The notes under the pieces: generated by a model | The model's input: the letters and a program-made list of their open reading frames with translations, nothing else | The model's database searches: none | Told to the model about the DNA's origin: nothing | Made by a program: the position numbers and the translations under genes | DNA from: Ustilago trichophora | Lineage: Eukaryota; Basidiomycota; Ustilaginomycetes; Ustilaginales; Ustilaginaceae | DNA: 64,000 nucleotides | NCBI GenBank assembly: GCA_900323505.1 | Contig: OOIN01000018.1 | Span: 372,001 to 436,000, forward strand | Direction of reading: 5' to 3' | Shown here: positions 40,463 through 50,878 of the stretch, in pieces | Layout of the letters: the number at the start of each line of letters is the position of its first letter | Position numbering within the stretch: the stretch's first letter is position 1

Positions 40463-41584
40463 ATGCGCGCCTGCGTCTCCACCTCCTCCAAGGCAGGCAG
40501 CCGCCTTCTGCAGCAGCGACTCGCTGCCTTGACCTTGCAAGCTCCCCGAGTCGCCGCCGCTTCTACCATCGCCCTTCGTCCCACTCCACTCGCCAACGCC
40601 CAGTCGTCCAGCTCTCGCCTCTCGCTTCACACTTCAGCCCGTCTCTCACAAGCAGCTACCGCAGATGCACCTGCAGAGCCTGCCCCAGCAGCCGCAGAGT
40701 CCGAGCAGATCGCAAAGTGGAAGCCAACCTCGCAGCGTGTTGGTCTCATCGCCGTCAAGCGCGGTATGACTTCCTTCTTCTTGCCCAACGGTGAACGTAT
40801 TCCAGCCACCGTCCTTCAGGTACACTCCAACCAGGTCTCGGCTCACATTGGTTTCGGTGAGGATGCCAACCACTCCACTTACACAGCACTCCAGGTCGCC
40901 GCCGTCGACACAAAGTCGACAGACCACGTCACCAAGCAAATCCAGGGCCACCTCAAAAAGGCTGGCATCACAAAAGGAAAGAAGATCATTCGCGAGTTCC
41001 CCGTCAGCTCGGATGCACTCGTACCGCTCGGCACTCAACTCTCGGCCGTGCACTTTGTCCCTGGTCAGTCGGTCGATGTTCGCGCCATCACACGTGGTCA
41101 CGGTTTCCAGGGTGTTATGAAGCGACACGGCTTCCACGGTCTGCGTGCATCTCACGGTGTCTCCATCTCTCACCGAAGTCACGGTTCCACCGGTGCCAAC
41201 CAGGACCCAGGTCGTGTCTGGCCAGGTACCAAAATGGCCGGTCGCATGGGCGGAAACAAGCACGGTACCATTCACAACCTCCTCGTCGTCCGTGTGGATG
41301 CCGAGAAGGATCTCATTTACGTCAAGGGCAACGTACCCGGACCCAAGGGTGGTAATGTGACGCTGCAGGACGCTCGTCGTCCCAGCTGGAAGGGTCAGAA
41401 GATGTTTAGGAGAGGTCGTTTGCCAACAGGTGAGGCCCTCTCTGGAAAGGAGCCCGACTCGATCTACTTGGCGCCTGGTGTCGACAAGCTGCCTTTCCCC
41501 GCTGGTACCAAGGCTATCGCAGACAAGCTTCCTGCCATTGTTGAGATTGGCTTGACTCAGCTTGACCCTGTCAACAAGGCATGA
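40463..41584 (+). CDS. Mitochondrial large-subunit ribosomal protein uL3m
   Basis: 373 residues from the first ATG. Residues 1-85 are rich in Arg, Ser, Ala and Gln and lack acidic residues at first (MRACVSTSSKAGSRLLQQRL), as in a mitochondrial presequence. The mature part begins near RVGLIAVKRGMTSFFLPNGE and has the uL3 core: DVRAITRGHGFQGVMKRHGF, SHRSHGSTGANQDPGRVWPG, KMAGRMGGNKHGTIHNLLVV and VKGNVPGPKGGNV. The glycine-rich loop is the part that reaches the peptidyl-transferase centre. The order matches bacterial L3 rather than cytosolic RPL3, which supports the mitochondrial assignment (yeast Mrpl9). It lies upstream of PAM16 on the same strand, with 620 bp between. Confidence 0.95.
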   Translation: MRACVSTSSKAGSRLLQQRLAALTLQAPRVAAASTIALRPTPLANAQSSSSRLSLHTSARLSQAATADAPAEPAPAAAESEQIAKWKPTSQRVGLIAVKRGMTSFFLPNGERIPATVLQVHSNQVSAHIGFGEDANHSTYTALQVAAVDTKSTDHVTKQIQGHLKKAGITKGKKIIREFPVSSDALVPLGTQLSAVHFVPGQSVDVRAITRGHGFQGVMKRHGFHGLRASHGVSISHRSHGSTGANQDPGRVWPGTKMAGRMGGNKHGTIHNLLVVRVDAEKDLIYVKGNVPGPKGGNVTLQDARRPSWKGQKMFRRGRLPTGEALSGKEPDSIYLAPGVDKLPFPAGTKAIADKLPAIVEIGLTQLDPVNKA

Positions 41585-41775
41585 TAGCTGGCGCTCAGCT
41601 TCGCTCACCTCATTTCAGCCTAGCACGAGCATGCTCTTCTTCTTCTTCTCTCTTTGTATTCTAGCAGTAATTTGAAAACCATCGTCCCATGTGTTCTCAT
41701 CGACTGTCGCCGCCAGCATTTACGCCTTCGAGCTGTCTTGTGTTGCTGAATGTCATGGTATTGAAAATCATCTCA

Positions 41776-41791
41776 ATCGGGAATTCCCGAT
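41776..41791. repeat. 16-nt perfect palindrome
   Basis: ATCGGGAATTCCCGAT reads the same on both strands. It lies in the 3' region of uL3m and could be a dimer binding site or a short hairpin near the transcript end. Confidence 0.85.
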
Positions 41792-41874
41792 GACAAATTT
41801 CGGGTTCAAGGTTGCGGTGGAATCTTTTTTTTCTTGACCGATTCCGAGAATTTCCACAGAAGCGACTCAGAGAC

Positions 41875-41886
41875 TACTGTACAGTA
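41875..41886. promoter_or_regulatory. TACTGTACAGTA palindrome
   Basis: Perfect 12-nt palindrome, 322 bp upstream of the PAM16 ATG. The same word occurs at 39112, 47863 and 63867. A regulatory role is inferred from recurrence only. Confidence 0.5.
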
Positions 41887-42207
41887 ACTGAGAGTGCACA
41901 CCGAGACCCTCTTTCAGCTGCGCTTTGAATAGGCTCAATTGTGTCGCTCACACCATCAAACGCTCCACCATCCTAACCACATCATCCTACTTTGACGTCT
42001 CCATCCGATCAGCGCTTCCAGCTTCTTGTACCACGCATCAACAGCTACGCGCACAGCATTGCTAGCACTCTCGACATCTCATCAACCTCGGCACACCACT
42101 TTGTCCCCGACCTCCACCTTGGCCTTTTGGCAATCGATCCATCTCTCGGACAACGATACGATAACCATACCATAGCCACACGCTCATCGGCGACGCTCTG
42201 CTCCAAT

Positions 42208-42841
42208 ATGGTGAGTGCAATGTCAAGACTCTCATGTTCTGGTTGCCGATCGGACATACTGACCTTCTGTTCTCTGCTCTCTACCTTGTAACACGTTACA
42301 GTCTCTCCCCAAAACCTTGGCACAGATCCTCTTTGTAGGAACTCAGATTGTCGGCAAGGCGTTACTAGAAGCCGGACGTCAAGCAGGAAGGAATGCTCGT
42401 GCAGGTCGAGTTGAAGCCTCTGCCGCCGGTGCCGCCGGTGTTGGATCCGGTTCGGCAGCATCCCCATCCGACCAGCTCACAAGGACGCATCGCATGACGC
42501 TCGACGAGGCCAAGCTCATCCTCAACCTCAAGCAGGACGTCTCTGCCGCTGGTCTCTCCGGCGCAGCAGCACCAGCAGCCGAGGGCAAATCAATACTCGA
42601 TCAGGTTCGCGAAGCCATGGTCAAGAACTACGACCACCTCTTTGCCACCAATGCTCCTCCAGCACCCAAGGGGCAGAAGGGCGGCGGAGCTGGCTCGTTC
42701 TACATCCAGAGCAAGGTCGTACGAGCTCGTGAGAGGATTGAGGCCGAATGGGGTCTCTTGGATGCAGGAAAGGCGGCCGAATCCGAAGCTTCCGAGGCAC
42801 CAAAGCCGGATCAGGCTGACAAGGCCGACAAGGCTCCATGA
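42208..42841 (+). CDS. PAM16: Presequence translocase motor subunit Pam16/Tim16
   Basis: Two exons: 42208..42210 (the ATG alone) and 42302..42841, giving 180 residues. The intron is 91 nt with a GTGAGT donor directly after ATG and a TTACAG acceptor. The spliced start reads MSLPKTLAQILFVGTQIVGK, which matches the conserved hydrophobic N-terminus of Tim16. The J-like domain follows with MTLDEAKLILNL and YDHLFATN, where the HPD tripeptide of true J proteins is absent, as expected for Pam16. A Gly-rich loop and the FYIQSKVVRARERIE helix follow, then an Ala/Lys/Glu tail. Pam16 pairs with Pam18 at the TIM23 channel and restrains its stimulation of mitochondrial Hsp70. Without splicing there is no ATG in a good context before the conserved segment, so the split start is well supported. 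Confidence 0.93.
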
Positions 42842-43736
42842 ACGCCATCACCAACCGAACACCGCATCCATCATAGAAGAAGAAGGGGAAGAAGAAGAAG
42901 CAGCAAGCGAGTATCACTCCGAGCGGCGGCACTGTCGACTCGAGAATTGGACGCTTGCTGTCTGTAAATATTGTATCACCACCAAACAAAAACCTCTTGA
43001 TCTCGAGCCTATGGTCCCGACTTGTGCTCTTCCACCATTCATCTACAGTACCTTTAGCACGCTCGCTCGCACGCACGCACGATCCACTGAATAATATCAG
43101 CATTTTACATGGACATCTGGCTTGTCATCAGCCTAGTTTTTGTCACAGGCCGATCGTTCGCTGAGAGCAACCTGCAGTGCTCTTTTGAGTCGTCGGTCAC
43201 TACTGGCACAGAGGCACGGAATTGGAGCCGTGCTTGATGCCGGCTCGATTTCTGTGACTCGTTGTGTGTACTCAGCTGCAAAGAGTAGGCATGATGTCTA
43301 AGGAGAGAAGCGATGTACGATGTCTTGTGAGCCCAGAGCCCACGTCACATGAGTACTGTATGCCCAAGTGGAGCGAAGCTTGTGTCTCTGAGGCTTGTGC
43401 AAGGTGACTCGCGCCGCCACAGCCGAGAAAATAAAGTGCTGCGCGATTTTCTGCTTTCTTCCGCTCTTTGAGACTCGAGAGCGCGAAATTCCAACACTCT
43501 TTGCAATCCAAAGCCTCCCATCCATTTTTTGAGCCTCAGCGGCCGCACATGCCTCTTTTTGTTCGTCAAGACGTTTTGCGACATCCTTTTCTTGACCAGC
43601 TCCCACATCATACACAGCATCGACCTCGTCATCAACAGGCCAAAAAGGTCTTCGTCTGCTTGCACGCTCATCTCACATCCTCCCCTATCACTTAAAAGCC
43701 CTCCTCCGGACGCTGAGGCGGCTTGCGCACGACATC
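42842..43736. other. Intergenic, MetRS promoter region
   Basis: 895 bp. It starts with a GAA/GAAG-rich tract just after the PAM16 stop. The 150 bp before 43737 are C/T-rich leader. No conserved coding segment. Confidence 0.5.
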
Positions 43737-45929
43737 ATGGCGTCCCCTTTCCCAGTGGCATTGCCCGTCTCCGACACACGCGCCCACAATGACTCGGCCT
43801 CGGTCCTCATGAAGGTCACTACAGAAACCGCTCGCAAGAACGAAAAGATCCTCCCCAAGCACGGCGAGCCCAACATCCTCGTCACCTCGGCACTTCCCTA
43901 CGTCAACAACGTTCCACATCTCGGCAACATCATCGGTTCCACTTTGAGCGCTGATGTCTACGCCCGATACTCGCGAACAAGGAATCGCAACACTCTGTAC
44001 ATTTGCGGTACCGACGAATACGGCACTGCCACCGAGACAAAGGCCTTGGAGGACGGAGTCACACCACAGCAGCTTTGCGACAAGTACCATGCCCTTCACG
44101 CCCAGGTCTACGAATGGTTCCAGATCGGCTTTGACCACTTTGGCCGTACCACCACTCCCAAGCAGACCGAGATTGCTCAGGACATCTTCCTCAAGCTTCA
44201 CGAGAATGGCTACCTGGAAGAGCGCACCATGACCCAGCTCTTTTGTGAAAAGTGCGTTCGCTTTTTGGCTGACCGATACGTCGAGGGAGAATGCCCGCGT
44301 TGCGGATACGACGACGCTCGAGGTGATCAGTGCGACAAGTGCGGTCAACTCTACGATGCTGTCGAGCTTGTCAAGCCTCGCTGCAAGCTCTGCTCATCGC
44401 CACCTGTCCAGAGGGACTCCAAGCACATGTTCATCCGCATCGACGAGCTGCAGCCTTTGACTGAGAAGTGGGCTCGGGAGCAGGCTCAGAAGGGAGGATG
44501 GAGCTCCAACGGCAAGCTCATCACCGAAAGTTGGTTCAAGGAAGGTCTCAAGCCTTTCAGCTTGACCCGTGATCTCAAGTGGGGTGTACCCGTCCCCATC
44601 AAGGGTATGGAGGACAAGGTGCTGTACGTCTGGTTCGATGCCCCCATTGGATACCCAAGCATCACTGCCAACTACACCGACGACTGGGAAAAGTGGTGGA
44701 AGAATCCTGACAACGTCAAGCTCTACCAATTCATGGGCAAGGACAATGTTCGTTTCCACACCGTCATCTTCCCTTCGTGCCTGATCGGCAGCAAGGATCC
44801 TTACACGCTGTTGCACCACATCAACACTACCGAGTATCTCCAGTACGAGGGCGGCAAGTTTTCCAAGTCGAGAAACATCGGTGTCTTTGGCGACAAGGCA
44901 CGTGATCTTGGTCTCTCAGCCTCCGTCTGGCGATACTATCTGCTTGCCAACCGACCCGAGACGGCCGACAGCCAGTTCGCATGGCGCGACTTTATCGCTC
45001 GCAACAACTCGGAGCTGCTCGCCAACCTTGGTAACTTCTGCAACCGTGTGCTCACCTTTATGAAGAAGTACGACTACGTCATCCCCGCCATTCCTGCCGA
45101 CTCGGAGCTGCGCAGCTTCAAGGACGGCCCTGTCGACGCTGCCGCTGAAGGAGCCGACGAGGCTTCGTCGAGCGTCATCTCGCGCTTCACTCGCGATGTC
45201 AATGCCATTCTGGCGCAGTACATTTCCTCGATGGAGGCGGTCAAGATCCGCTCTGGTCTGCAGCACATGATGGCGCTCTCTGCTCGAGGAAACGTTTTCC
45301 TTGTCGAATCGCACTTTGACAATACGCTCTTCACCGAGTCGCGTGCTCGCTGCGATGAGGTCATGATTGTCGCCCTCAACCTCATCTGGTTGCTCTCTGC
45401 CCTGATCCACCCCTTCATGCCCGAGACGTCGGATGCGATTCTCAAGCAGCTCGATGCGCCTCCTCGTACCATTCCTGAAGACGGCAAGTTCCACATTGAC
45501 CTTCTTCCAGGCCACAAGATTGGCAAAGCCTCGCATCTGTTCAAGCAGATTGATCCCAAGCAAGAGGAGATCTGGCGCGTTCAGTTCGGCGGAGGATCCG
45601 ACGCCAAAAAGGAAGAAGAGAAGCCGCAGATGAGCAAGAAGCAGGCCATGAAGGCGGCCAAAGCTGCCAAGAAGCAGGCCGAGGCTGCCAAGCCCCAGGT
45701 CAAGAACAAGACGCCGGAGCTGATCCAGTTGGAAGAAAAAGTTGCCAAGGAGGGAGAACAGTTGAAACAGCTCAAGGAAGGTGTCAAGAAGGCCAGCGAG
45801 GCCGAGGACAAGGCCAAGCTGGAGAAGGAGGTAGAGGCGCAATTGTCGAATTATCTGGTGTTGAAGAAGGAGATGGAGGAGTTGACGGCTCAACTTGCAA
45901 AGCTCGAGGCTGGTGACCAGCAGCAGTGA
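43737..45929 (+). CDS. Cytosolic methionyl-tRNA synthetase
   Basis: 730 residues, one exon. Class I signature HLGN (residues 61-64, the HIGH motif) in ALPYVNNVPHLGNIIG, and KFSKS (374-378, the KMSKS loop). The zinc-binding connective peptide has paired cysteines in CEKC, CPRC, CDKC and CKLC. The anticodon-binding helical domain follows, with HPFMPETSDAI. The enzyme charges initiator and elongator tRNA-Met. The C-terminal 90 residues are Lys/Ala/Glu-rich helices; the segment from KVAKEGEQLKQLKE to LVLKKEMEEL resembles a WHEP tRNA-binding hairpin. It lacks the N-terminal GST-like domain that yeast MetRS uses to bind Arc1. No mitochondrial presequence is evident. Confidence 0.96.
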   Translation: MASPFPVALPVSDTRAHNDSASVLMKVTTETARKNEKILPKHGEPNILVTSALPYVNNVPHLGNIIGSTLSADVYARYSRTRNRNTLYICGTDEYGTATETKALEDGVTPQQLCDKYHALHAQVYEWFQIGFDHFGRTTTPKQTEIAQDIFLKLHENGYLEERTMTQLFCEKCVRFLADRYVEGECPRCGYDDARGDQCDKCGQLYDAVELVKPRCKLCSSPPVQRDSKHMFIRIDELQPLTEKWAREQAQKGGWSSNGKLITESWFKEGLKPFSLTRDLKWGVPVPIKGMEDKVLYVWFDAPIGYPSITANYTDDWEKWWKNPDNVKLYQFMGKDNVRFHTVIFPSCLIGSKDPYTLLHHINTTEYLQYEGGKFSKSRNIGVFGDKARDLGLSASVWRYYLLANRPETADSQFAWRDFIARNNSELLANLGNFCNRVLTFMKKYDYVIPAIPADSELRSFKDGPVDAAAEGADEASSSVISRFTRDVNAILAQYISSMEAVKIRSGLQHMMALSARGNVFLVESHFDNTLFTESRARCDEVMIVALNLIWLLSALIHPFMPETSDAILKQLDAPPRTIPEDGKFHIDLLPGHKIGKASHLFKQIDPKQEEIWRVQFGGGSDAKKEEEKPQMSKKQAMKAAKAAKKQAEAAKPQVKNKTPELIQLEEKVAKEGEQLKQLKEGVKKASEAEDKAKLEKEVEAQLSNYLVLKKEMEELTAQLAKLEAGDQQQ

Positions 45930-46108
45930 GTCTGCTTTGGGTTGTTAGGAACGAGCGTTGTGTCTCTGTTTTGTCACAGTCATTTTTACATAGCATACAG
46001 CATATATGGATCAGAATCGGGTTGCGTCATCGAAACCCCCTTTCTGCTGCCGGTGAACAAGGTGTAATCAACGTAGAAAAAATGATTGTGTAGGCTGTGA
46101 GATTTGGA

Positions 46109-47665
46109 TCACGCTGCTGACCTTGGCGGAAGCTGAACCTGCGGTGGGGGTTGACTGATCATAAAGTAACCCACACTTGCACTTCCGGGACCGATCATGC
46201 TCAAACCCGTAGTAGCATTTTCGACGATTTTGGGCAATCTTGAGAGTTGCAATTTGCTCTTTGCCTGGTTTGCCAGTACGTCGTGTTCCAATCTCTCGAG
46301 CGTCGCCAGCAGCCTGGCCGCATTGATGGTGACGCAATCGCAGTGAAAAGTCAATTCAACCCTTTCGTTGGATGCCAAGCTGGCGTAGTGAGCCGAGAGC
46401 GGAGGTTGAGAGAGATAGTTGTGCGATTGACCGGAAGATAGGGCTGGATGGGCAATGTGTGCTCGAGCCGAGGCATGGGGTTGGATGGTCAGCGTGCATG
46501 AGGTTGCGTCGAATTCGAGGATCTTGGTCTCTGGTTGGTCTCGATCGGTTATCGGATGTGATGAGGAAGAAGCGGCGAGAGAAGCGGGAGGTTTGAACCA
46601 GTCCCTGAATACCCGATCTAAGCCTTCAGCGAGGGTTTTGGAATACCGCAAGCGATGGCATCCTGCATCTTCCCCCCTGAGAATGGCAGCGATCGTGGCA
46701 TTCGCATCCGGTACACTCCGACGAGCTGTCAATGTGAGGATGAGAGATTCAAACGAGTCCAAAGGATCCAGTTGGAACGCATAGCAGGCAGGTTTATCGG
46801 TTGCGTGGCGATGAGTCGAGCCGAAAGCTTGCGGGGCTGCACGTGTTCCCGGCGGACCTGCCCAGTCATATGCGTCGAGTGGCTCCTCGAGACTCTGCCC
46901 CTGCGCATTTGTCCGGGCGGTGGAACTGGAAGTGGAGGAGGTGCAATACATGGCATGCCGATTGGCCGACTCGATGTTGTAGCGCAGGAAAGGAAAGGGG
47001 GCGGCTGCTATTTCCTGTGCGATGGCTCTGGCGCGTGATGTACTGCTGGATCGACTCCTTGATCGTAGCGAAGAAGCTGAGGAAGGATTTCGCGATAGAC
47101 CAGGCCTTTGTGGAGTGCGTTCTTCAAGGTCCATTGAGCTTGATACGAAAGCTTGGGTGGCTCGATGCTGATCGTTCTGGCTCAGTCCTGGAAGGTAGGG
47201 CTGGAAAGGCGTACCCCCGTAAGCGACCCTCCTTGACTCTCGCTCCGGTCCAACACTGACACTGTTCCCTCTGCCCCTGGTGCCCCTTGCACCCCGGAGC
47301 CTTTCAATATCTGTTGCAACACGACTGCTGGAGCCGTTGGCAAACTGGAACACTGCTGCGGAAGAAAGTGGAGGCAGCTTTGCATTGATACCTGGGGTCA
47401 CGGAAGCAAAGTGGGAGAAATGCAAGGTGTGTTTTGCGGTGACCGTGTCGATAGGTCGCTGTGCTTCGAATTCGAGCACGGCGGCATCATCAGCTTGGTC
47501 AGAGTAGCAGCCAAGACCCAAGTAGCGTAGGCAGTAGCGTTGGATATGCGCCTCGACAAGGGAGTGGAAATGGTGGTTGGTCAGGGAGAGGGTACGGACC
47601 AAGGTCTTTGCCGGCAAGAAGACGAGGATGTAGGCCTGAAGTTCCAAGGGAAGCTGATCCAGCAT
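46109..47665 (-). CDS. F-box protein of unknown substrate
   Basis: 518 residues from the ATG at 47665, chosen because the F-box begins at once (MLDQLPLELQAYILVFLPAK, then LVRTLSLTNHHFHSLVEA) and the context is ACCATG. The frame stays open upstream to 47860, but that part looks like leader. After the F-box (residues 1-45) comes a fungal-type body with Ser/Arg-rich low-complexity inserts at about 200-240. The C-terminal half includes RVELTFHCDCVTINAARLLATLERLEHDVL, which looks folded and conserved in style. No leucine-rich or WD repeats are evident. F-box proteins link substrates to Skp1 in SCF complexes; the target is unknown. It converges on MetRS with 179 bp between. Confidence 0.8.
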   Translation of the reverse strand: MLDQLPLELQAYILVFLPAKTLVRTLSLTNHHFHSLVEAHIQRYCLRYLGLGCYSDQADDAAVLEFEAQRPIDTVTAKHTLHFSHFASVTPGINAKLPPLSSAAVFQFANGSSSRVATDIERLRGARGTRGRGNSVSVGPERESRRVAYGGTPFQPYLPGLSQNDQHRATQAFVSSSMDLEERTPQRPGLSRNPSSASSLRSRSRSSSTSRARAIAQEIAAAPFPFLRYNIESANRHAMYCTSSTSSSTARTNAQGQSLEEPLDAYDWAGPPGTRAAPQAFGSTHRHATDKPACYAFQLDPLDSFESLILTLTARRSVPDANATIAAILRGEDAGCHRLRYSKTLAEGLDRVFRDWFKPPASLAASSSSHPITDRDQPETKILEFDATSCTLTIQPHASARAHIAHPALSSGQSHNYLSQPPLSAHYASLASNERVELTFHCDCVTINAARLLATLERLEHDVLANQAKSKLQLSRLPKIVENATTGLSMIGPGSASVGYFMISQPPPQVQLPPRSAA

Positions 47666-49266
47666 GGTTGTTGCTTCTCTGTTGTGAGTTGGGATGTGTG
47701 TGTTGTAGTACAGCGATTGGATTGGGCGATGGTTAGGAGGAGGTGGTGTTGTAAGGATGGTGTTGAGGTCAAAAAAGCTTTGCCGGCTTTCATGCAGGGA
47801 CCAAAAAAGGCAGCGGCAGATGCGGGGTGTTTGCAGACGTGCAGCCAGCGTGCAAACCAAGATACTGTACAGTAACGAAGGCTAGAAATGAGGCAGTTGG
47901 TCAGTGTGCTCCACTTTCGCCTTTTTTTCTCATTTTTGTGTCATCGCAGGCTGCACAGATCTCAAAAGTGTACTACAGTCCCTACAGTAGCACCTACTGA
48001 TGCGCCTTGCTTCTTTGGTAACAAACTGTTAGCGTATTTATGACCTTGAGGTGGGAAAAGAGACGCCGTCTAGATAGTGGGTCTAGCAGTCACCATGAAT
48101 GAGGGGCTGAGAGAAGGTCCGAGCCATCAGATAACGGGAATTAGTTACTAGCGGACGTCGCTGTCAGCGTGTATCGAAATGGTGCATACCGCATCTATGC
48201 CACACGACATGAGATACACGTATCTGCCCGATCTGGATTTTGACCGACGAGGCTGATATGTTTGATCGCGTTACAACACACATCACTCAATGAATGGTCT
48301 AGGCAAAGTGCATCGAAACACGTGATGAAAAATATCCTCGGCCGAAGTTGGAATCTGCTTTCAGATTTGGCAAGGATAAGCCGACGCGTCTGCTACGCCA
48401 GAACCGACGCTAACTCATCTAGAAGCTCAGTAGCGCACACAGCGACCAAAGGATTGTGCCCCACAGCAAAGTGCGTAGATTCTGATCCCTTCGCAAAAAA
48501 ATGTCTCCAGTGAGCGGCGCGCAACTTTGAAACAAAATTCAGAGGCTGCACACGGCTCAATTGGCAATCTCAGTCAAGAAAGCCAGCCAGAGGAGGGAGC
48601 TGGACAGCGGTGCCAATTCGAGATTCTGCTCACGCCTGTTCCTCACCATCACCATCAACCATCCCCATCAAGGTAAGTTTACTCGACACATACGGCAGGG
48701 TCATGCTGCCAGATCTGAGCATACCGTCCATACATATCGACTATCGGCATTCCACCAATCTTCGCCACCAGAAAGAATCGACACTTCAGCAGCACAGAAT
48801 AAGCATCAGGCATCCAGCATCAAAAGGGCTATTTCGACCACACTTTCATGACAAGTACATTGCATACTACGCAACCACCGCCATCGGACCTCGACGCATA
48901 CCTATCGCTTCCTTCGCTAGTCTACAGCCGTTAGACCCACCGGTCACTTCACTACAAGCCATTGTCGTAAACCTACAACTGCAAAGAAGCAACTGCAGTC
49001 GATTTGCACCAACTCGAACAATTTCGTTGATCAGGCCCAGCCAAGTGTCATCACTTTGACCTCGCACCCTAAAAAGAAGCAGGGCCGCCTGCTGTCTTTT
49101 GACAAAATGCAGCTTCACCATTACTTTCTCCACACCATCATTCATCCAACCTGATACTCAGATCAGCATCCACGACCCTGCCATTTTCATCTGCTCGGCC
49201 GCGCAACACCACGCTAAACGCTCCCGACCTTTCTTATACCTTCCCAACCTCTTGCAGTGATTCAAG
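47666..49266. other. Divergent intergenic region, F-box gene / uL14
   Basis: 1.6 kb. TACTGTACAGTA occurs at 47863-47874, 198 bp upstream of the F-box start, and further TACAGT-type words follow near 47971-47998. The uL14-proximal 500 bp are C/T-rich leader. A frame open from 48610 to 49059 has no recognisable domain. No gene called. Confidence 0.5.
47863..47874. promoter_or_regulatory. TACTGTACAGTA palindrome
   Basis: Perfect 12-nt palindrome 198 bp upstream of the minus-strand F-box gene start. The flanks (GA before, ACGAAGG after) resemble those of the copy at 63867 (GA before, AACAAGG after). Confidence 0.5.
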
Positions 49267-50169
49267 ATGTCCAAGGCCGCTGTTGGTACCAAGTTCCGAA
49301 TGACCCTGGCCCTGCCAGTCGGTGCCGTCATGAACTGCGCCGACAACTCCGGTGCCAAGAACCTTTTCGTCATTGCCGTCCACGGCATTGGTGCTCGTCT
49401 TAACCGTCTCCCCGCCGCCGCCGCCGGTGACATGGTTGTCGCTTCCGTCAAGAAGGGTAAGCCCGAGCTCCGAAAGAAGGGTAAGTATCTTCATATCAGC
49501 ACAGCAAACGAGCTCTCGTCATCCGTCCTCATCTTTAGCATATTCCGGGACTGGGCATGCACTACCCTAGCAAGGACTGTATCAGCAAGGAGACACTCCT
49601 AGCACATGAAATACAACATGGAGGGGTACGGACAAAAAAGGCACAAAGCACAGGGATCTTCGAAGTAGCGAAGTAGAGGCTAGACTCAGGTGGAACACGG
49701 ACAATCTTCCTTGCCGGATGGTCATATTTCGCTGCTGGTCGATCAGAAAAAGTCACAACCGGCGGACACGTGCACCGACGGTTTGTTGGGATAGTCACGG
49801 ATCGGACGCATGGACACAAAATGTATCAGGAAACAAAGCAGGACGGATACATGCTTGATGGCGATGATGCAAGAGTTTGAATGGCGAGACTCTCAAGCTG
49901 TCTCCCCTACCTCATGCTTCCCACTCGGACTCATCTGACCTTACACTACTATCTTTTGTCTTACTCCCACAGTCATGCCCGCTGTCGTCGTCCGCCAGCG
50001 CAAGCCCTGGAGGCGTCGTGACGGTGTCTTCCTCTACTTCGAGGACAACGCCGGTGTCATTGTCAACCCCAAGGGTGAGATGAAGGGTTCCGCCATCACT
50101 GGTCCCGTTGCCAAGGAGTGCGCCGACATCTGGCCACGAATTGCCTCCAACGCCGGTACCGTCGTCTAA
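49267..50169 (+). CDS. Cytosolic 60S ribosomal protein uL14 (RPL23)
   Basis: Two exons: 49267..49480 and 49973..50169, giving 136 residues. The protein reads [67 protein letters not shown], then across the junction [20 protein letters not shown] and [20 protein letters not shown], ending [20 protein letters not shown] and two Val. This is uL14 along its whole length; it sits near the GTPase-factor side and bridges to the 40S subunit. The intron is 492 nt with GTAAGT and CCACAG. Codons are strongly C-ending, as for other translation genes. Confidence 0.97.
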
Positions 50170-50878
50170 GCGTCCACTACCCCCCTTTCCTCCTGCATCC
50201 TTGTATTCATACCGTTCTCCACGGACACACACACACACGCATTCTGTTTGCGACGGGCGAGCGCGGTCTCGAAACTCCAATCGCCACGTCAGAACGTGCC
50301 CTGTCGTCACGTTTCCATCGCCTAGTACACGACATACCTCTCACACTTTCCCCCTTTCCCCCCAACCAAAAATGACAGCATGCTCCTGACATGATCTTTT
50401 GTCGCGCTTGTGAGAGTTTCTTATAGATTGTGTGCTCGTGTGCTCGTGTGTCCCGTGAAGTGCGATCGAGCGAGCTGTTCCGTAGTTTGAAATCCCTCGG
50501 CAGAGATGTGGACGACAATTCCGGCTCCTCGTTCAACTGACTTCTTGTGGACAACTCTGTTCTACATGCTCTACACGGACCGAAAAGCCCGAGTGTGTCT
50601 TGGGTCTGGTCTTCGCAAGATGGCAACAAGGTGGTACGAGGGTGAGGAGCGGCGAATCCGCCAAAGGCCGAATTTGTGGAGGTGTTGCGAGGTTTTCTTT
50701 TTTTTCTTGCTGAAGAACTTGACACTCCACCACCATCCAAGATCCTTCAACAAGCGCTTACGACCCAGCAAAACCCACACGATGGACGATCCTCTGCCAT
50801 GAGCTGAACGTCCATCCTAGATCCTGAACTCAGGAGCGTTCTGCGAGCAGACGAGTCGTGGGCTCAGGATCGACCAAG
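50170..50878. other. Intergenic between uL14 and an F-box gene
   Basis: 709 bp with a short (CA)n run at about 50223-50240. No gene seen; the 3' part is the promoter and leader of the next gene. Confidence 0.5.

Larger units (their letters stand above)
41585..42207. other. Intergenic with two perfect palindromes
   Basis: 623 bp between uL3m and PAM16. It contains the 16-nt palindrome ATCGGGAATTCCCGAT (41776-41791) and TACTGTACAGTA (41875-41886). The 200 bp before the PAM16 ATG look like a fungal leader. No gene seen. Confidence 0.55.

Noticed and set aside
40646..41608. 320-codon open frame antisense to uL3m
   Set aside because: Shadow of a biased sense gene, no domain.
44916..45893. 325-codon open frame antisense to MetRS, Leu-rich
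   Set aside because: Leu runs come from antisense of Lys/Glu/Gln codons in the MetRS tail; not a membrane protein.
48610..49059. 149-codon frame upstream of uL14
   Set aside because: No domain, composition like leader sequence, and no support from splice signals.
49481..49972. Box C/D snoRNA inside the uL14 intron
   Set aside because: A GCGATGATG resembling box C and a CTGA at about 49935 are present, but box C has a mismatch and there is no terminal stem or clear guide element.
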